A stretch of DNA of 64,000 nt from Lantana camara. Taxonomy: Eukaryota; Streptophyta; Magnoliopsida; Lamiales; Verbenaceae. The stretch covers positions 101,652,001 to 101,716,000 of the forward strand of contig CM074858.1 of assembly GCA_037501455.1 (NCBI GenBank). The letters are read 5' to 3'. Numbering within the stretch: position 1 is the first letter of the stretch; each line of letters opens with the position of its first letter. Positions 35,584 through 47,783 of the stretch are shown piece after piece. The position numbers were made by a program, and so were the translations under genes. The notes beneath the pieces were generated by a model, which did no database searches, was not told the DNA's origin, and was given only the letters and a program-made list of their open reading frames with translations.

Positions 35584-35637
35584 ATGTTATGAGATGAATG
35601 TATGAAATATGCATATGTTAGAAAATGAAATGAAATG

Positions 35638-35674
<37 letters not shown>

Positions 35675-35720
35675 ATGAGATGAATGTATGAAATATGCAT
35701 ATGTTAGAAAATGAAATGAA
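35447..35720. repeat. TA microsatellite within an ~87-bp tandem repeat
   Basis: Three units, each made of a (TA)n run followed by GTTATGAGATGAATGTATGAAATATGCATATG and GAAATGAAATGAAAT. The landmark GTTATGAGATG starts at 35498, 35586 and 35672 (88 and 86 bp apart). An older, imperfect (AATCAT)n run is at 33657-33705 in the same LTR. Confidence 0.8.
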
Positions 35721-35882
35721 ATGAAAATAAAATGAAATTGCAATTAAAATGAACCCATAGGCACTAAGGCAATAAACCACATAATTCAATTAGACATATA
35801 AGCCTAAGGCATGCCAAAAATTCTAACACTCAAACTCACACGTGTGGCGAGCATACCTGGAACGAAGACACGGGGCATTACA

Positions 35883-37617
35883 ATTATTTTTAAAATTAAT
35901 GTCATCAGCTGAATTATCGAAAAAATTAAAATTTATAAGTGGAAGGGTATAATAACATTAGTATTATGATTTTTTCTTTACATTAATAGAAAGTTTTCCT
36001 ATCTTAAGAATAGATTAAGGGATAAATTAGTAGATTAATTAATGCGAGACTTATTGTAGAGTTAAGTGGACAACACATTTTCTAACTTTGGCGCTATCAG
36101 ACGCGAAAAAAGAGGGAAGTGAAAACTAACTTTGGCTTTCATTTCCTAACAGTCAACACATTAGACACGAAGTGAAGAAGCTCATTCAACAAAAATCAAC
36201 TTGGGGAAGAACCTTTTCAGCCAGCGAATCGGACGGGAAGATAACAAAATCGGACGCGAAGACAACATATCAAAAAGGAAGTCAACGAATCGGACGAAAA
36301 TAGATTTGCAATTTCAGCCCACAACCAGAGTTTCTGTCAGTCACTGAGGAGCAAGATTTTGTGCCGGTAACCCAACTTCTTTCTAAGCTTTCGTGTGGGA
36401 TTTCGTAAGGAGCAAGATCTTTTGTGCTCTTTACTGTTTTTTCAGAAATTTTTAGCTTAAATTTTCATTGTTTTTATTTTGGGGTTTTAATGTATTCAAG
36501 TAAGAATGAAAGTCGGTAGACCTTGTTGTTGATTCTTTCTGGAATTATCGATTACTTGTGTGTCTTTCTGTTACTCTTGCCAGAAATAGGGTTAACTTTC
36601 AAGACACCCCGATACGCAATTGAGGGTTTGATTTTCTCGAAATTGTATTTGCTCTTTCAGTTCTTTTGTTGCTTTCTATGATGTTATCCCTTTTGTTGTG
36701 GTATATATGTATCCGTGAGCTTCTAAAGTATTTTTTCAAATGTTAGAATGTATAAAAGTGTTTGAAATCCGTCATTATGCCAAGTTAGGTGTGTTTCGGA
36801 GAACATCTTAGTGTTTCTGATGTCGGGATTTAGTCGATTGTTACCTGAAAAGTGTTTGAAATCTATCATTATGTTTTATAATCCAATGATCTGTTGGTTG
36901 TACTTAACCTTGCATTTTTCTTTTGTGTTTTCAGTAATTATAGGATTTTCTTTAATGAAATGATGCGTGTTTAAGTGATTGGGTATGTGTTAATCTGTGC
37001 ATGTTACTGTGGAATCGAAATAAGTTCAGTTATGTGATGATTAATTAATTAATCAATTAAAAATTGTGGTGGTTGCAGGTTGAATTCTGGCCTTGCTCGA
37101 CTCCAAGATCCATTGATCTGTGCATTTTCTGGATTTCATTCATACTGCCATCACCACCTAGAGATCTTCTTCAACGGTAGTTCCTATTTGTGTTTTCCAA
37201 ATTTTCGCGTTAATTTCAGGTGGTTAAATTTTGATTCTAATCTATTTAGGCCTAAGATATTAGTTTGTTTTTAAATCCTGTGACCATTATCAGTTTCAAT
37301 TATTGATTACTATCTTCATTAGTTTGTTCCTCATTACAAGCTTTGTTATTGATTAACAATCAAATGATCATTTGGCCGCAGGGTAATTGTGTTTTTTCTT
37401 TTGTGTTTTCATTAATTCTGGGTTTTCTTAGTGAAATCATGGGGGTTTAAGTGATTAGACATATGTTAATGGGGTGCTGATATTACTGAATGTGAGTTTG
37501 TCAATAGTATAATCAGAGTTGTAAAATAAGGGGGTGATAATATTACTGAATGTGTGTTAGTCGAGAGTATAATGAGAGTATAACGTTTTACCTTATCATG
37601 TGTATAAATATATCAAG
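35883..37617 (+). other. CACTA interior upstream of the transposase gene
   Basis: AT-rich sequence without an open frame of note. A segment near 36090-36310 repeats the word CGGACG(C/G)(A/G)AA several times. From about 36330 it resembles a plant 5' untranslated region with several possible introns (an acceptor-like TTGCAGG at 37073-37079). It probably holds the promoter and leader of the transposase-like gene. Confidence 0.4.
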
Positions 37618-39816
37618 ATGGCTGGTTGGGGTCGCGGTGCACCAAGTAAGATTTTACGTGGTAATCAATCCTCTGCTCATTGTAACAATTCTTCCCCTCA
37701 CATGTCCTCTCACTCTCTTCACCTATACCCGACACAACTATCCATCCATATGTTGCCACACCATCTACCACACATGATTCTCCCACAATGAGTTGCTCTA
37801 TTCCTGCCACAACTAACCCCCCATCTGCTCCTACCACGACTATCTATCCACATGCTCCCACCACAACTACCCCCCTGACTTCTGCTCATGGGGATATTCC
37901 TTCGTCGCAAGTTCCAACTACTTCAGTTTCTGAGGCACCCTCTCCATCAAATGCCTTCGACTCTCATCTGCAAGATGATGCTTTTGAAAATCCTGAACCA
38001 CCACCCAGTACTGATTCCTTGCTGAGGATAAAGCCCTTCGAAAAGGGAAATCATATGTGAGTAAAAATTATTTATTTCTCAATTAATACACATATATATG
38101 TTGTCTTAGTTTCTGTTTTATTTATTTTTGCAACTTCGTGCAGATATACACCTAAAACCTAGTGCAAATGGAATTTTAAACGTGATAAAGACCACACTTA
38201 AAGATCCCTATCCGACATGGTGTTCTGTCCCACCGGCAAAGAGGAAAGAGTTATTCCAGGAGTGGAATGTAATTTACTGATGTATTTTATTTAGTCACAT
38301 GTTAACTCTTTGATATGAATTTGTTACACTTCATTTGGTAAATTTTTTGTAGAAATATGTGAATTACGAGCCCCAATATGAGGATTATATGAGAGAGGCA
38401 TTTGAGAAGCATATCAAAAATCGCCTTCTGGACATTTACTCTGAAATTTGAAAAGCAGGAAAGAAACCTTCTTGGATGTTCCCAGACACTTATGATGCAT
38501 TGTGTAACCATTGGGAATCACCGGAATGGAAAAAGAAGTCTGAGATAAACAAGACGAACAAAGCTTCCCCTACTGGAGGATCATCACATGCTGCTGGATC
38601 TATTTCTACTGCCACTCTTTACGAAAGCCATGTAAATTAATTGCTATGTATCATCAAAAACTAATTATTAAGTTAGTGTATGTTATAATATACTAAATTA
38701 CAACTATAAATTGCAGAAAAAGAAAACTGGCACAGCACATGATGATGGAGTTCTATTTTTACTTAGCAAGCGAATGAAGGAGGATCAATTGTTCTTGGAG
38801 CCTTGTGGGGAGCAAGCATGGGTTAGTAAAAGCCTTTTAATGTTATTTAATTTTTTTTTGTTTACGGGGCATGATTTTGGATTCTTTTGGTCTAAACATC
38901 TAAATATTATGTTGAATAAAAATGATACTTCAATCATGGCTGTAAGATGAAGTCATTTGCATAGATTTGAACAAGCATGGCATAAATATTACTGTTCATT
39001 TCCTTTGTGGATCGTTTCAAGGGTTAAAATTTTGTTGAGTTTGTAACCTTGTTGCAATTTTTGAAATAAAAAAGATTTAGTGCGACGACATTCATGAATA
39101 TTCTTTTGTCCAGAATTAACTAGTCTGATCTGGTTCCCATAGTCTAGCAATTAATGCTCAAGCCCTGTTGTCTTTAGTTAAATAATATCACAGTTATATC
39201 TTTCTTTTTGATGCAACTTTTCCCATATGCGTATTATAGTTAAATAATACTTCAGTGGGTTTTAGTAATTAGTAACATTTTAAGAGAGGTATGTGACATC
39301 CAAGGTTTGTAGTTTTTTCGAACAACTGGAACTAGCTAATTATTTGCTGCTTTTACTTTTACTCTTTAAATGGAACTAATAGTCAAATCTATATATATCA
39401 ACCTGTAGGATAACTATATGAATTTGATCAAAAATCATCAGGTTGAGGCTGCAGAGACAGGTGTTCCTAGTACACAACAAGCAAGGAATGAATTGTTTTC
39501 TCAAGCTATAGGGGGACGAAACAAGAAAGGTCGCATGTATTAAATGAACTACCTGTTAGGTAGGTTATCATCGCACATGGACTCGTATTCTAGCGGTTCT
39601 AATGAGCACACATCGCCCCATGGCCAGTCATATAATCAGGTTGAATTGCAATTGATTGACCTTAAACAAAACCAAGAAAAGCAGAGAGAGTGTCAAGAGA
39701 AGCAAATAGAATCAATCCAACGGATAGACGAAATGTTATCTGGATTCATGAGATTGGTTGAAGGCCTTCCACTTTTGACGACACAGTCCCAACATTCAAA
39801 TCTTAACACAAATTAG
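37618..39816 (+). pseudogene. Ptta/En/Spm (Transposase_24-type) CACTA gene, broken
   Basis: Five exons can be traced: 37618-38056 (starts MAGWGRGAPS; Pro/Ser/Thr-rich), 38144-38268, 38353-38631, 38717-38821 and 39409-39816, with GT/AG borders at each joint. Exons 2-4 code the signature of the plant Ptta/En/Spm transposase family: YPTWCSVPPAKRKELFQEW, then PDTYDALCNHWESPEWKKKS and NKTNKASPTGGSSHAAGS. The last exon has a coiled-coil-like Gln/Glu/Lys tail (QNQEKQRECQEKQIESIQR). Defects: a frameshift in exon 1 near 37788, TGA at 38449-38451 and TAA at 39541-39543. In this family such proteins are the TNPA-like DNA-binding partner in transposition; that role is inferred. Confidence 0.8.
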
Positions 39817-40789
39817 CCTACAAATGATGGATCAAACAATGAAGATGGAGAAGACAACTAATGGAGGTGTGTTTATTTTTAGATGAAAATGCATGTGAAT
39901 TTATTTATAAATTTAACTGAGTTCTACAAATGATAAATTGTATGTTTTTGCATAAGTTTGGTAGATTGACGTGGTTTGAATTTGAAGAATGTTTAAAGGT
40001 TTTTATTTTAACTTCTCTTATTTGGGGGAGAAAGAGTCAGGTTTGTATTTCTGGTTCTTTTTATTTGAAGTTGGCTATGATAATTGAAGCTGAAAGCTGA
40101 AGTCTTTGTCCATTCTCCTTAGATAGAACTGATGGCTCTAGTTAGAAGTTAAGGTTTAGCCCTTAATCAAATTTTGCTTTTCCTGATTGTTTGAAGGTTT
40201 CTATGTTGGATCTATTGTTCTCTTGATCAGTAAGATGGAATATTTAGATAAGGTTTGAGGTTTGACAACTAGAACTGTTTCATTGTAAAGACATATTATA
40301 GATGTCATTGTACTTTGATATATGGGCAAATATTGTTACAACAAATGTATTCTATGTTCTGTAGTAATTTTGCTAATTAATTGGAGCACCTGATAATTTA
40401 TCCTTACCCATTCGCTTTTCAGGGTTACTGTTTGCCAGAATGTAGAACATGTTAATTGGACTCGAGTCTTTGCTATTCTAGGAGGGACGTTTACAAGATG
40501 CCTTATGGATGATGGAGTACTGGTAATTAGATGTAAATGTATGGTTTTGTAAGAGTTTGATGACTTATGGCTTTATAAGATTGACTTGTAGTATGCTTTG
40601 GTATTTGCAGTGGTGAATTAGATGGAAACGGATGTTTTTGTAAAAGTTTATCGGATTTGTAGCACTATTATTACATTATATCTAGTATGCTTGATTCAAT
40701 GTGTAGAATGTTTGAAGCTTTTGAGTAAATAGAATGTATTTGGTTTTTCTGATTTTGATTAGTCATACGGAATGTATTTCAGATTCAGA
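39817..40789. other. CACTA interior downstream of the transposase gene
   Basis: AT-rich, no gene seen. It is probably the 3' untranslated part and the space where a second gene could have been deleted. Confidence 0.4.
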
Positions 40790-41298
40790 ACAGGTACAAT
40801 AATTGAAATAATATGGAATTCCCTCGAAATTCAAAATAAAAAGAATTCGGACAAAAAGATTTCTGAGGGAATTTCCTCGGAATCATTTGACTTTATCTTT
40901 TTATATGTAATTTTTCAAGGGAATAGGTAATCTTTCTGGCTGATTTTTTTAAAATTTTAATTATCAAGGGAATTCCCTCGGAAATGTTTTTCTCGGACAG
41001 TTTTGCGAGGGAATATCCAATTGGGTATATTCCGAGGGAATTTTCGAGGGAATTCCCTTGGAAATATTTTTCTCGAATAATTTTACGAGGGATTAACTAA
41101 TTGGAATTTTTCCGAGGGAATTCCGAGGGAAATAAAAATTATTATATTTCCCTCAAAATTCCCTCGGAAATATATTTCCGAGGGATTTCCCTCGGGAAAT
41201 ATTCCCTCGGAACAAATTCCGATGAGGGTTTTTCCGAGGGAATGGTTCCCTCGGAATTACCTCGAAAATTTCCCTCGAAATTCGACAGTTTTCTTGTA
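40790..41298. repeat. Right subterminal repeats of the CACTA element
   Basis: Repeated TTCCGAGGGAATT and AATTCCCTCGGAAAT in both directions, densest at 41028-41290, ending with the terminal inverted repeat TTCGACAGTTTTCTTGTA. They mirror those at 18245-19020. Confidence 0.8.
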
Positions 41299-41299
41299 T

Positions 41300-41612
41300 A
41301 TATATATATATATATATATATGCTAATTAAATATATAATTAAATAATTTAAGGTTAAAATATAGAATTTAAAAGGTTTGGGGTAGGTTTGAAAATATAAA
41401 TAAACAACAAGGCTGAAAAGTAATTTTTTGATCGGTCAAACTTTTTTTTTAATGGTCAAACGTTTATTTTTAAGGAAAATTGGTCAGTGGGACCGAATGT
41501 AAGAGAAAAGTGACATTGTGGGACGTAAAGTGAGAACATGACAACTGTTGGGATCAAAATTGAAATTGGGTTATATTATGGGACGAAATAATAATTTTCT
41601 TTACAAAAAAAC
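41300..41612. repeat. Right arm of the inverted repeat split by the CACTA element
   Basis: Reverse complement of 17895-18240 with moderate divergence: GGTTTGGGGTAGGTTTGAAAATATAAA (near 41373), CGGTCAAAC and TGGTCAAACG (41436-41461), GGAAAATTGGTCAGTGGGACC (41475) and GGGACGTAAAGTGAGAACATG (41520). The inner edge is again a TA repeat. The short foldback at 17605-17906 is not repeated on this side, so it is a separate insertion. Confidence 0.75.
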
Positions 41613-42130
41613 TATCTTTTCCAGAATTTTATGATTTTTTTATATTTTTAATTAAAATTTTAAAATTGTGATCGTTTAATGGTTATTAAATTGATTAAAT
41701 ATTTAATTGTTAATTTTATAAATCCCTTAATTTTTGAAAGTTGTCCTCAATTAAAATATCAATTTATGGTGAAATTTATTTTGAATGCATATAAGGAAAA
41801 TATATATCAATTTATGCTCAAATACAATTCATGAACTCAATGCAAACACCCAAATTTCAAATATAACTCATGAAATACAAAATTTATTTCTCCTTTTTTT
41901 GAATTATTTTAATTCTAACAATAAAAGTTCATTGTTTGATTTTTTTCTCCTTATTTACAAATTTTTTATTAAGAAAACATTTACACATTTATAGGTGGAC
42001 ATAATTGGATTTAATAAGGATTGAATATTTTTATCAATTGCTTTCCTTACTTAGGAAAATTAACCAAAATTATATAAGGATATTAATACTCTTTAATCTT
42101 ACATTAATTTGAATATATATCCACATTGAA
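41613..42130. other. AT-rich interval, nothing recognised
   Basis: Very AT-rich DNA with no open frame, repeat or element end that I can support. Confidence 0.4.
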
Positions 42131-43960
42131 GTTTTTTGCCATTGAAGTGTGACGGGGCCTGAATTCAGCACATGACACGGTACAAATCTGGCATGGACGC
42201 ATGTACCCACGTTAGACACCATGTGATCCTGTTAGCCATGTGGAACAGCATATTAGCATACCAAAAATCGAGGATGAATCTCACAAGGAGAGCCTAACGA
42301 TTAATCGAGGATGACCTATATAACTCTCACTCTTTATTGCTTATTGTCGTCAAAACTTGAGGAGCAAGACTGTTCTCACCAAGGTATGCCCCTCGGAAAA
42401 TGCCATCCAGTTGAGGGGAGTAGCCACAACCCGTAAGCCATCACCCCTCCAGGTTTGAATGGCGTTTTTCATTCAAAAGATGCTAAAACAGTTATTATCA
42501 TATCAACCTCTGCACCACTACCTACGTTACATCTTTTGTAACACCAAAACTCTGATGTACTGTACCAAGTCGTTGAAGTACTATTAGGCCACGTAGAAGG
42601 GGACAACAAGAATATTCCTCGCACCCTACCGACGTCAGGTGGAAACCCCATGAGCTCCACAAATTAAGGTTAGACGGTCCCCCTCGAGTTGGGGCCACTA
42701 CCTCACACAAAACCTTATCCCTCGCAATTAGGATACAAATAGAAACTCTTCTCCCTTACAAGACGCTCTCCTTTCCCAAGCAATAAACCTTAAGTTTCTC
42801 GCTGCAACTCCTTCTCTCACCATTTCTAGATCTTAAGACTGTTTCATCCGTATTCTCCAAATCTCTGACAAAAACACGAAACCATTTGTGCTTCCAACTT
42901 ATAGAAAAGGAACAAACCAAAATCAAGTGCACGTAGCGAAAATCAAAACTCCTCTCCAAATACCCAATATACAATCAATCAAGTATGCCCATGGATAGAA
43001 AAATAATCAATCAAACAAGAATAGAGACATGCAATTTTTAATGTAGAAAACCTCTTCAAATCGAAAAGTAAAAGCCACGAGTCCTACAAAACCACTATAA
43101 TACGAGGCAAAATTACAGCAATTCCACACCAATAAAACCAACATTAAACTCGAACCAAATACCGATTCGAACAAAACGAACTAGAACCATAAAAGGAGAA
43201 AAAAACACAAAAACCAGTCGAAAATTTACTCTATTGTTCATGCGTCAAAAAACCCAATTTACAGTGCTCCAAATTCGATCTCCACCGTTCAAATACAATT
43301 TGATGTGTTGGGAATGTACTGTCCAAAATTCAGCTTAATCGGACCACAAATGACCTCCCGATCGTGCAATTGATGAAACTGTCGTGACCTCAAAACTGCC
43401 CAAAATCTATGCAGAAAATTCCTTCTTTTCTTGCGTCAAAAGTCTGTTGATCGATGGGTATATAGAACCCAAAAAATGAAGATAACCCTATTCAATTAGA
43501 AAAGAATTTTTCCATGGGCTTTAATTTTGAATTGGGCCAATAAAGGAAATTGGGCTGGACCCAACACCAACATTGCACTTCCTTAAGGGTGAGCTAATAG
43601 GCTTGTTGTAGCATCATTTGCTTGGGGCGGCTTAGCCGGTTGAGCACATAGCTCGCTCTTCCATCTGAATGTGTAGCCGGAGCCCTAGGCCCAACGTCAT
43701 TCCACTCGGACTTATAACTTAGGATAAGATTAGCGGGTTGTGTATTCGTGGTCTATTTGCATAGCTATTCTTTGTGGTTCGTGAGCCTTGTAAGCATGTA
43801 AACACGGGCTGACCATGACACCATTTATCCGACCCATTTCTATTGAGTTGGTCCGGACTTAGGAGGAGTAGTGATGGGGCCCTACCCAATTAGGACACAT
43901 GACCAACTTTGCAAGAGGTAGGATGAGGAGAGCTCGCATATGACAAGCTGTGTTTGGGAG
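42131..43960. other. Unclassified repeat-derived sequence, no gene
   Basis: From 42131 to about 42980 the sequence resembles a gypsy LTR (CCCCTCGGAAAATGCC, CCCCCTCGAGTTGGGG, a TATATAAC near 42317), but no partner LTR is found. From about 43000 to 43560 it resembles the non-coding leader or tail of an LTR element (a Met-rich-free, AAACC-rich stretch). No target duplication or coding domain supports a firmer call. Confidence 0.3.
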
Positions 43961-44611
43961 TGTTAAAAATTTAGGCAATGGATACAACACCTAACTTTAA
44001 GGGAAGTGTGCTAAAGGTTTAATTTCAGGCGATATATTTCCAAGATATATGTCAAACTTTTAGGGAGGATGATTTCATATGATAACACTGCACAAGAAAT
44101 CTGATGAGTGTTGTGTGTTCTTTCTTAGTTCAAGAGGATTGTATATATAGATTTTAGATGTTAAAAAACGGACCAATTTGAATAATGGCTGTTGGGGAAT
44201 TAATTCAACATCAATTGGTTGTTAGTGGCCCCAAAATTTATTTGTGGCTTAAATCTCTTGACTTTGCAGTTACAATTAGCCACTCAACTGTCATATTTAA
44301 ATTATTGGGCTAATTTAGGGTTAATTTGGAACAAATCTGGTCCAAAAAAATAGGCTTTGGGCTCAGAAGCGAGGCTCCAAACTCCTACCGATGATGCGCA
44401 TGTGCGAAGTGCAAAGTGCGCCATCATACACCCCAATCGCCCAAGCCCGGCCCACGGGCGCTATAAAAAAAGGATTCAAAAAAAGCGTCGGAGGACTCTA
44501 AGAGTCTCAGTTTTTTCAAACACCTATTATATGTCTTTGTTATTCCCAATGACTTTTCAATTTTCAATGTCGGATATTATAGACACATAACATTCAACAA
44601 TTCCCCACTTG
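43961..44611 (-). repeat. 3' LTR and polypurine tract of the Tork-like element
   Basis: The LTR is 639 bp (43961-44599), about 113 bp shorter than its partner. Minus-strand AAGTGGGGAAT (44600-44611) is the polypurine tract. A minus-strand TATATATA lies near 44142-44150. Confidence 0.85.
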
Positions 44612-45905
44612 TTTGGAAAAACTGCTCTTTCCCTATACTAGTTACTGATCAAGTGTTATTTAAAGATCACATGCATAACGGAAGGTGCGACGAACATTGA
44701 ACTTTCCCTTAGTGTGAATAGCTCAAGACCATGCCGAAGTTAATGGTGTTTGCAGATTAAACCTCAACTTCTTAGTGGCGCAATCGGTGTTATCACACAC
44801 ACGTGTTTTTTCTCTCACAACAAGCTCTCCAGTGCTTGGTGCTTATCAAGCCATACGCCATATCCCATTTCATGAACCTCTAATTGAGTAAACCATAACT
44901 CTCTATAAGAAGCGGCTTAACTTCTAGTTCATATAGGCAAAATGTTTCTCAAGCACTTGTTGCAAATAGTGCAGCATCTTGCTAAGAGCAAAGCTCAACC
45001 TTATCACAATACAACCCACTTAACTATCTTTTACTACTTCTAAGACCATTTGATAGCTCTAACCAAATTGTGACTTGTTTTTCCCTTTGAACCTATAACT
45101 AGGTGTAGCCTAAGTTATAAGTAGTGTTACCATCTTGTATTAATTGTCTTACAAATGTGTGTCTTAGACCAATATGTCTAGATTTACCATTATAGGTACC
45201 ACTGTACGCTTTTGTAACCGTTGCTTCGCTGTCACAATATGATGAAATTGGAGGCATTTGATTTGGCCAAAGATCTATGTCTAACAACATATTTCTAATC
45301 CAATCAGTCTCTTATCCAGCTTGTGCTAAAGCTATGAACTCAGATTCCATGGTAGAGTGACAGGTAATTGTCTGTTTCTTGCTTACCCAAGAAACAGCCC
45401 CATCGGCAAGAGTAGAAATTCACCCACTTGTAGATTTGTTATCTCCCACGCTAGTTATCCAACTCGCGTTTGAGTACCCTTCCAACACGCCAGGGAATTT
45501 GTTATAGAATAAGCCAAAGCTAATAGTTCTCTTAAGGTAACTGAGCATCCTACAAACAACTTTAATTTCCAATGATTAGTATTGGGACTGCTCGTGTATC
45601 TACTAAGTTTTGAAACTGCGAAGGAAATATCTGGTCTAGTGCAATGCATTGCGTATATAAGGCTACCAAAAGCACTTGCATACTCAAGCTATGCAACAGC
45701 TCTGCCAGTATTTTCCTTAAGTTTCAGTCCGTTGTGAATAGGAGTATTCACCTCCTTGATTGCCAAATGATTAAACTTAGTCAATACTTTCTCAATATAG
45801 TGAGATTGGTTTAGTGAAAAACCCCCCCACTATATTTTTTAACTTTAATGCCTAAAATAGTATCTACTTCACCTATGTCTTTCATCTTAAAGACCGAGGA
45901 TAGAT
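44612..45905 (-). pseudogene. Tork-like pol, C-terminal part (RT end and RNase H), decayed
   Basis: On the minus strand from 45905: LSSVFKMKDIGEVDTILGIKVKK (RT), then MHCTRPDISFAVSKLSRYTSSP (45649), and RNase H pieces near 45380-45100 (YGKSRHIGLRHTFVRQLI-like end). Many stops and frameshifts. Residues continue directly from the RT segment that ends at 57807, proving that 45911-57806 is an insertion. Confidence 0.8.
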
Positions 45906-46478
45906 GCTTTTGTTAGGGATAATGCCCTAAAGATCCAATTATATTGTAAATACGTTGGATTAATAAAATTGAAATTATAGCAAGTTATGAGTATTTTACA
46001 AATTTAAAAGTTAATGATGTGTGATGGTATTTTTATATGAAATGTGTTTTATAGGAAAAGATTTTAAATACCAGAAATCACGTGTCATTAAAGTTCTAGT
46101 CGGTATGATAAGAAAATGTTCTTACCAAGACTATAATGTGTTATATAAGATGATTAGTCTTTCTTCATAGGGAAATGAAGTTTCCGATTATAACACATTG
46201 ATGATTTTCAATGAGACTGGAAACATCGAACTGGATCACTGAGATTGTTCATTTTATACGCTATTTAAAATGAACAAAAATCTCGGAAAGCATTGGACTT
46301 TTAATCCTGGCAATATTTCTACTTTAGGCATGTCATAATGTTAGTCACTATGATATACTCAGAAGTAAGGTCTCGATAATGGGTGACCAAAATAATTTGT
46401 ACGTTCGGTGATTGCATGAAATGTGCTAAAGAGTAATACTGATCGAGAAATCTATAGACTTCCTAGAAGGTTAAAAGA

Positions 46479-47783
46479 TGTAACTCCCCATCTTCCGGAA
46501 TAGCTAAAACATGTTTGAACATTCGAGAGTTGTGTTATATTCGTTCGTTGTATTAATTTCTAACTACTTGCCCTTGATTGCCAAAATTTCAAAGTATAAG
46601 TACTTAAGTGAATTTTATTTGGCTTTAGATATTATTAACTCAAGAGTATGATCACTTCATTGCATAAAATTTATAACTAGTGGATTAAATTTTAAATATA
46701 CTTCTTAAAGTCAAGAGATAACTTTATGACTCATGCATTTTAATTAATGTTTATATGGCTTTTATAAAATATCATAGTCTTCCATTTTATTCCATGAATT
46801 TCAAGAATACACAAGACATTCTCCTTCTTTCTCCTTGCTTCTTTCTTGCACGTACACCACCATACACTCACATACCTTTACTCTAAGTCAAGTTCTTCCA
46901 CAATTCAAGGTGAATTTCATGTTATTCTTATGCATAATCTTCTCTTTGTGGCTTGATTCCCTTTATTACATGAATTTGCATACATGTGCATGAATATGTT
47001 GCCATGGAAGCTAGGTTATGGAGAATCATATAGCAAAGCATATTAATAGGAAAGTGGTAGAAGTAAATAAGTTGGAAATCATGTGCTAGGAAGAATTCAA
47101 AAAGCCATCATGTATGATTCATAAGTTAGGAAAGCTTGAAGTTTATTAATGGAGTTGTGGGTTTTGAGGATGATGATTAAGGATATTAAGCATGAGTTCT
47201 TGATATATATTTGATCCTTAAGTGTTCTTAAGTGTGCTTTTATGTGTTATGAGTTGAGTATGCTTGATTCTAAGTGTATGTTTGCAAGTTTGGATGGTTT
47301 AATGAATCCTTGGTTTTCTTCCCTCTTTCTCTTTCCTTCTTGTCCCTTCGTATTGATTGTAGGTTTTGGGAGTCGACTAGGCAGCGGGTTGTCTAGCTTT
47401 CTTTTTAGTCGAGTCCTTGTTTTGGTGATATCATGTATGGTATTAGTTTGTTATGATATTGGTATGTGATGTAATACGAAATTATATACCACATTACTTT
47501 TGATATGTTAGCTGTGAACCTTATTTATGTGAATTAGTTAACGCTGAGTTTCTGAATTGTTGATTACTTATCGCTGGCCCACGGCCACTAATTGCTTACT
47601 TATGGAGTTTGCTTCCGCTATGCGTTTAATTATTTTTGGTCATCTGTATAGCGCCGCCTAGCTAGGAGTGGTCCTGAGTGTCTCTCATTCGCTAGCTCTT
47701 GGCACGTATATGGATTTTCCATTTCGTACACGTGTTGGGTTCTAGTGCGGGGGATGTGATATCTCCACGCTCGGGACATCACA
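46479..47783 (+). mobile_element. Solo LTR E (1305 bp), target duplication AAAGA
   Basis: Begins TGTAACTCCCCATC and ends CGGGACATCACA. Perfect duplication AAAGA at 46474-46478 and 47784-47788. Start and end (TCTCATTCGCTAG ... TAGTGCGGGGGATGTG) relate it to solo LTRs B, C and D, but it is half their length and shows no clear palindrome cluster, only AGTCGACT near 47374. Confidence 0.85.

Larger units (their letters stand above)
20211..35882 (-). mobile_element. Solo LTR D (minus), interrupted by copia-2; target duplication ATTAT
   Basis: The ends are TGTAACACCCG at 20211 and GGGGCATTACA at 35882. The 5-bp duplication ATTAT (20206-20210 and 35883-35887) is perfect. After removing copia-2 (20795-33596 plus one duplication), about 2865 bp remain with no gene. 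On the minus strand it reads TGTAATGCCCCG...GGTATGC, like solo LTRs B and C, and shares their CTCCGGGGCGGTGG-like and CTCACTCAGTCTTTGGACTGA blocks (here near 33734 and 20610-20640). Confidence 0.85.
18245..41298 (+). mobile_element. CACTA (En/Spm) element with nested LTR elements
   Basis: The left terminus CACTACAAGAAAACTGCCGAATT is mirrored at the right by AATTCGACAGTTTTCTTGTA. The last three bases of the right end (expected GTG) have merged into a TA repeat. Both ends carry dense subterminal repeats built on TTCCGAGGGAATTCCCTCGGAA. Without the nested 20211-35882 block (about 15.7 kb) the element is about 7.4 kb. It encodes a Ptta/En/Spm-type protein (37618-39816), but no Transposase_21/TNPD-like gene can be found, so it is probably non-autonomous as well as degraded. 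Confidence 0.85.

Noticed and set aside
39409..39816. Independent small gene starting at the ATG 39544
   Set aside because: It is in the same frame as the preceding exon, separated by one TAA; better read as the last exon of the broken CACTA gene.
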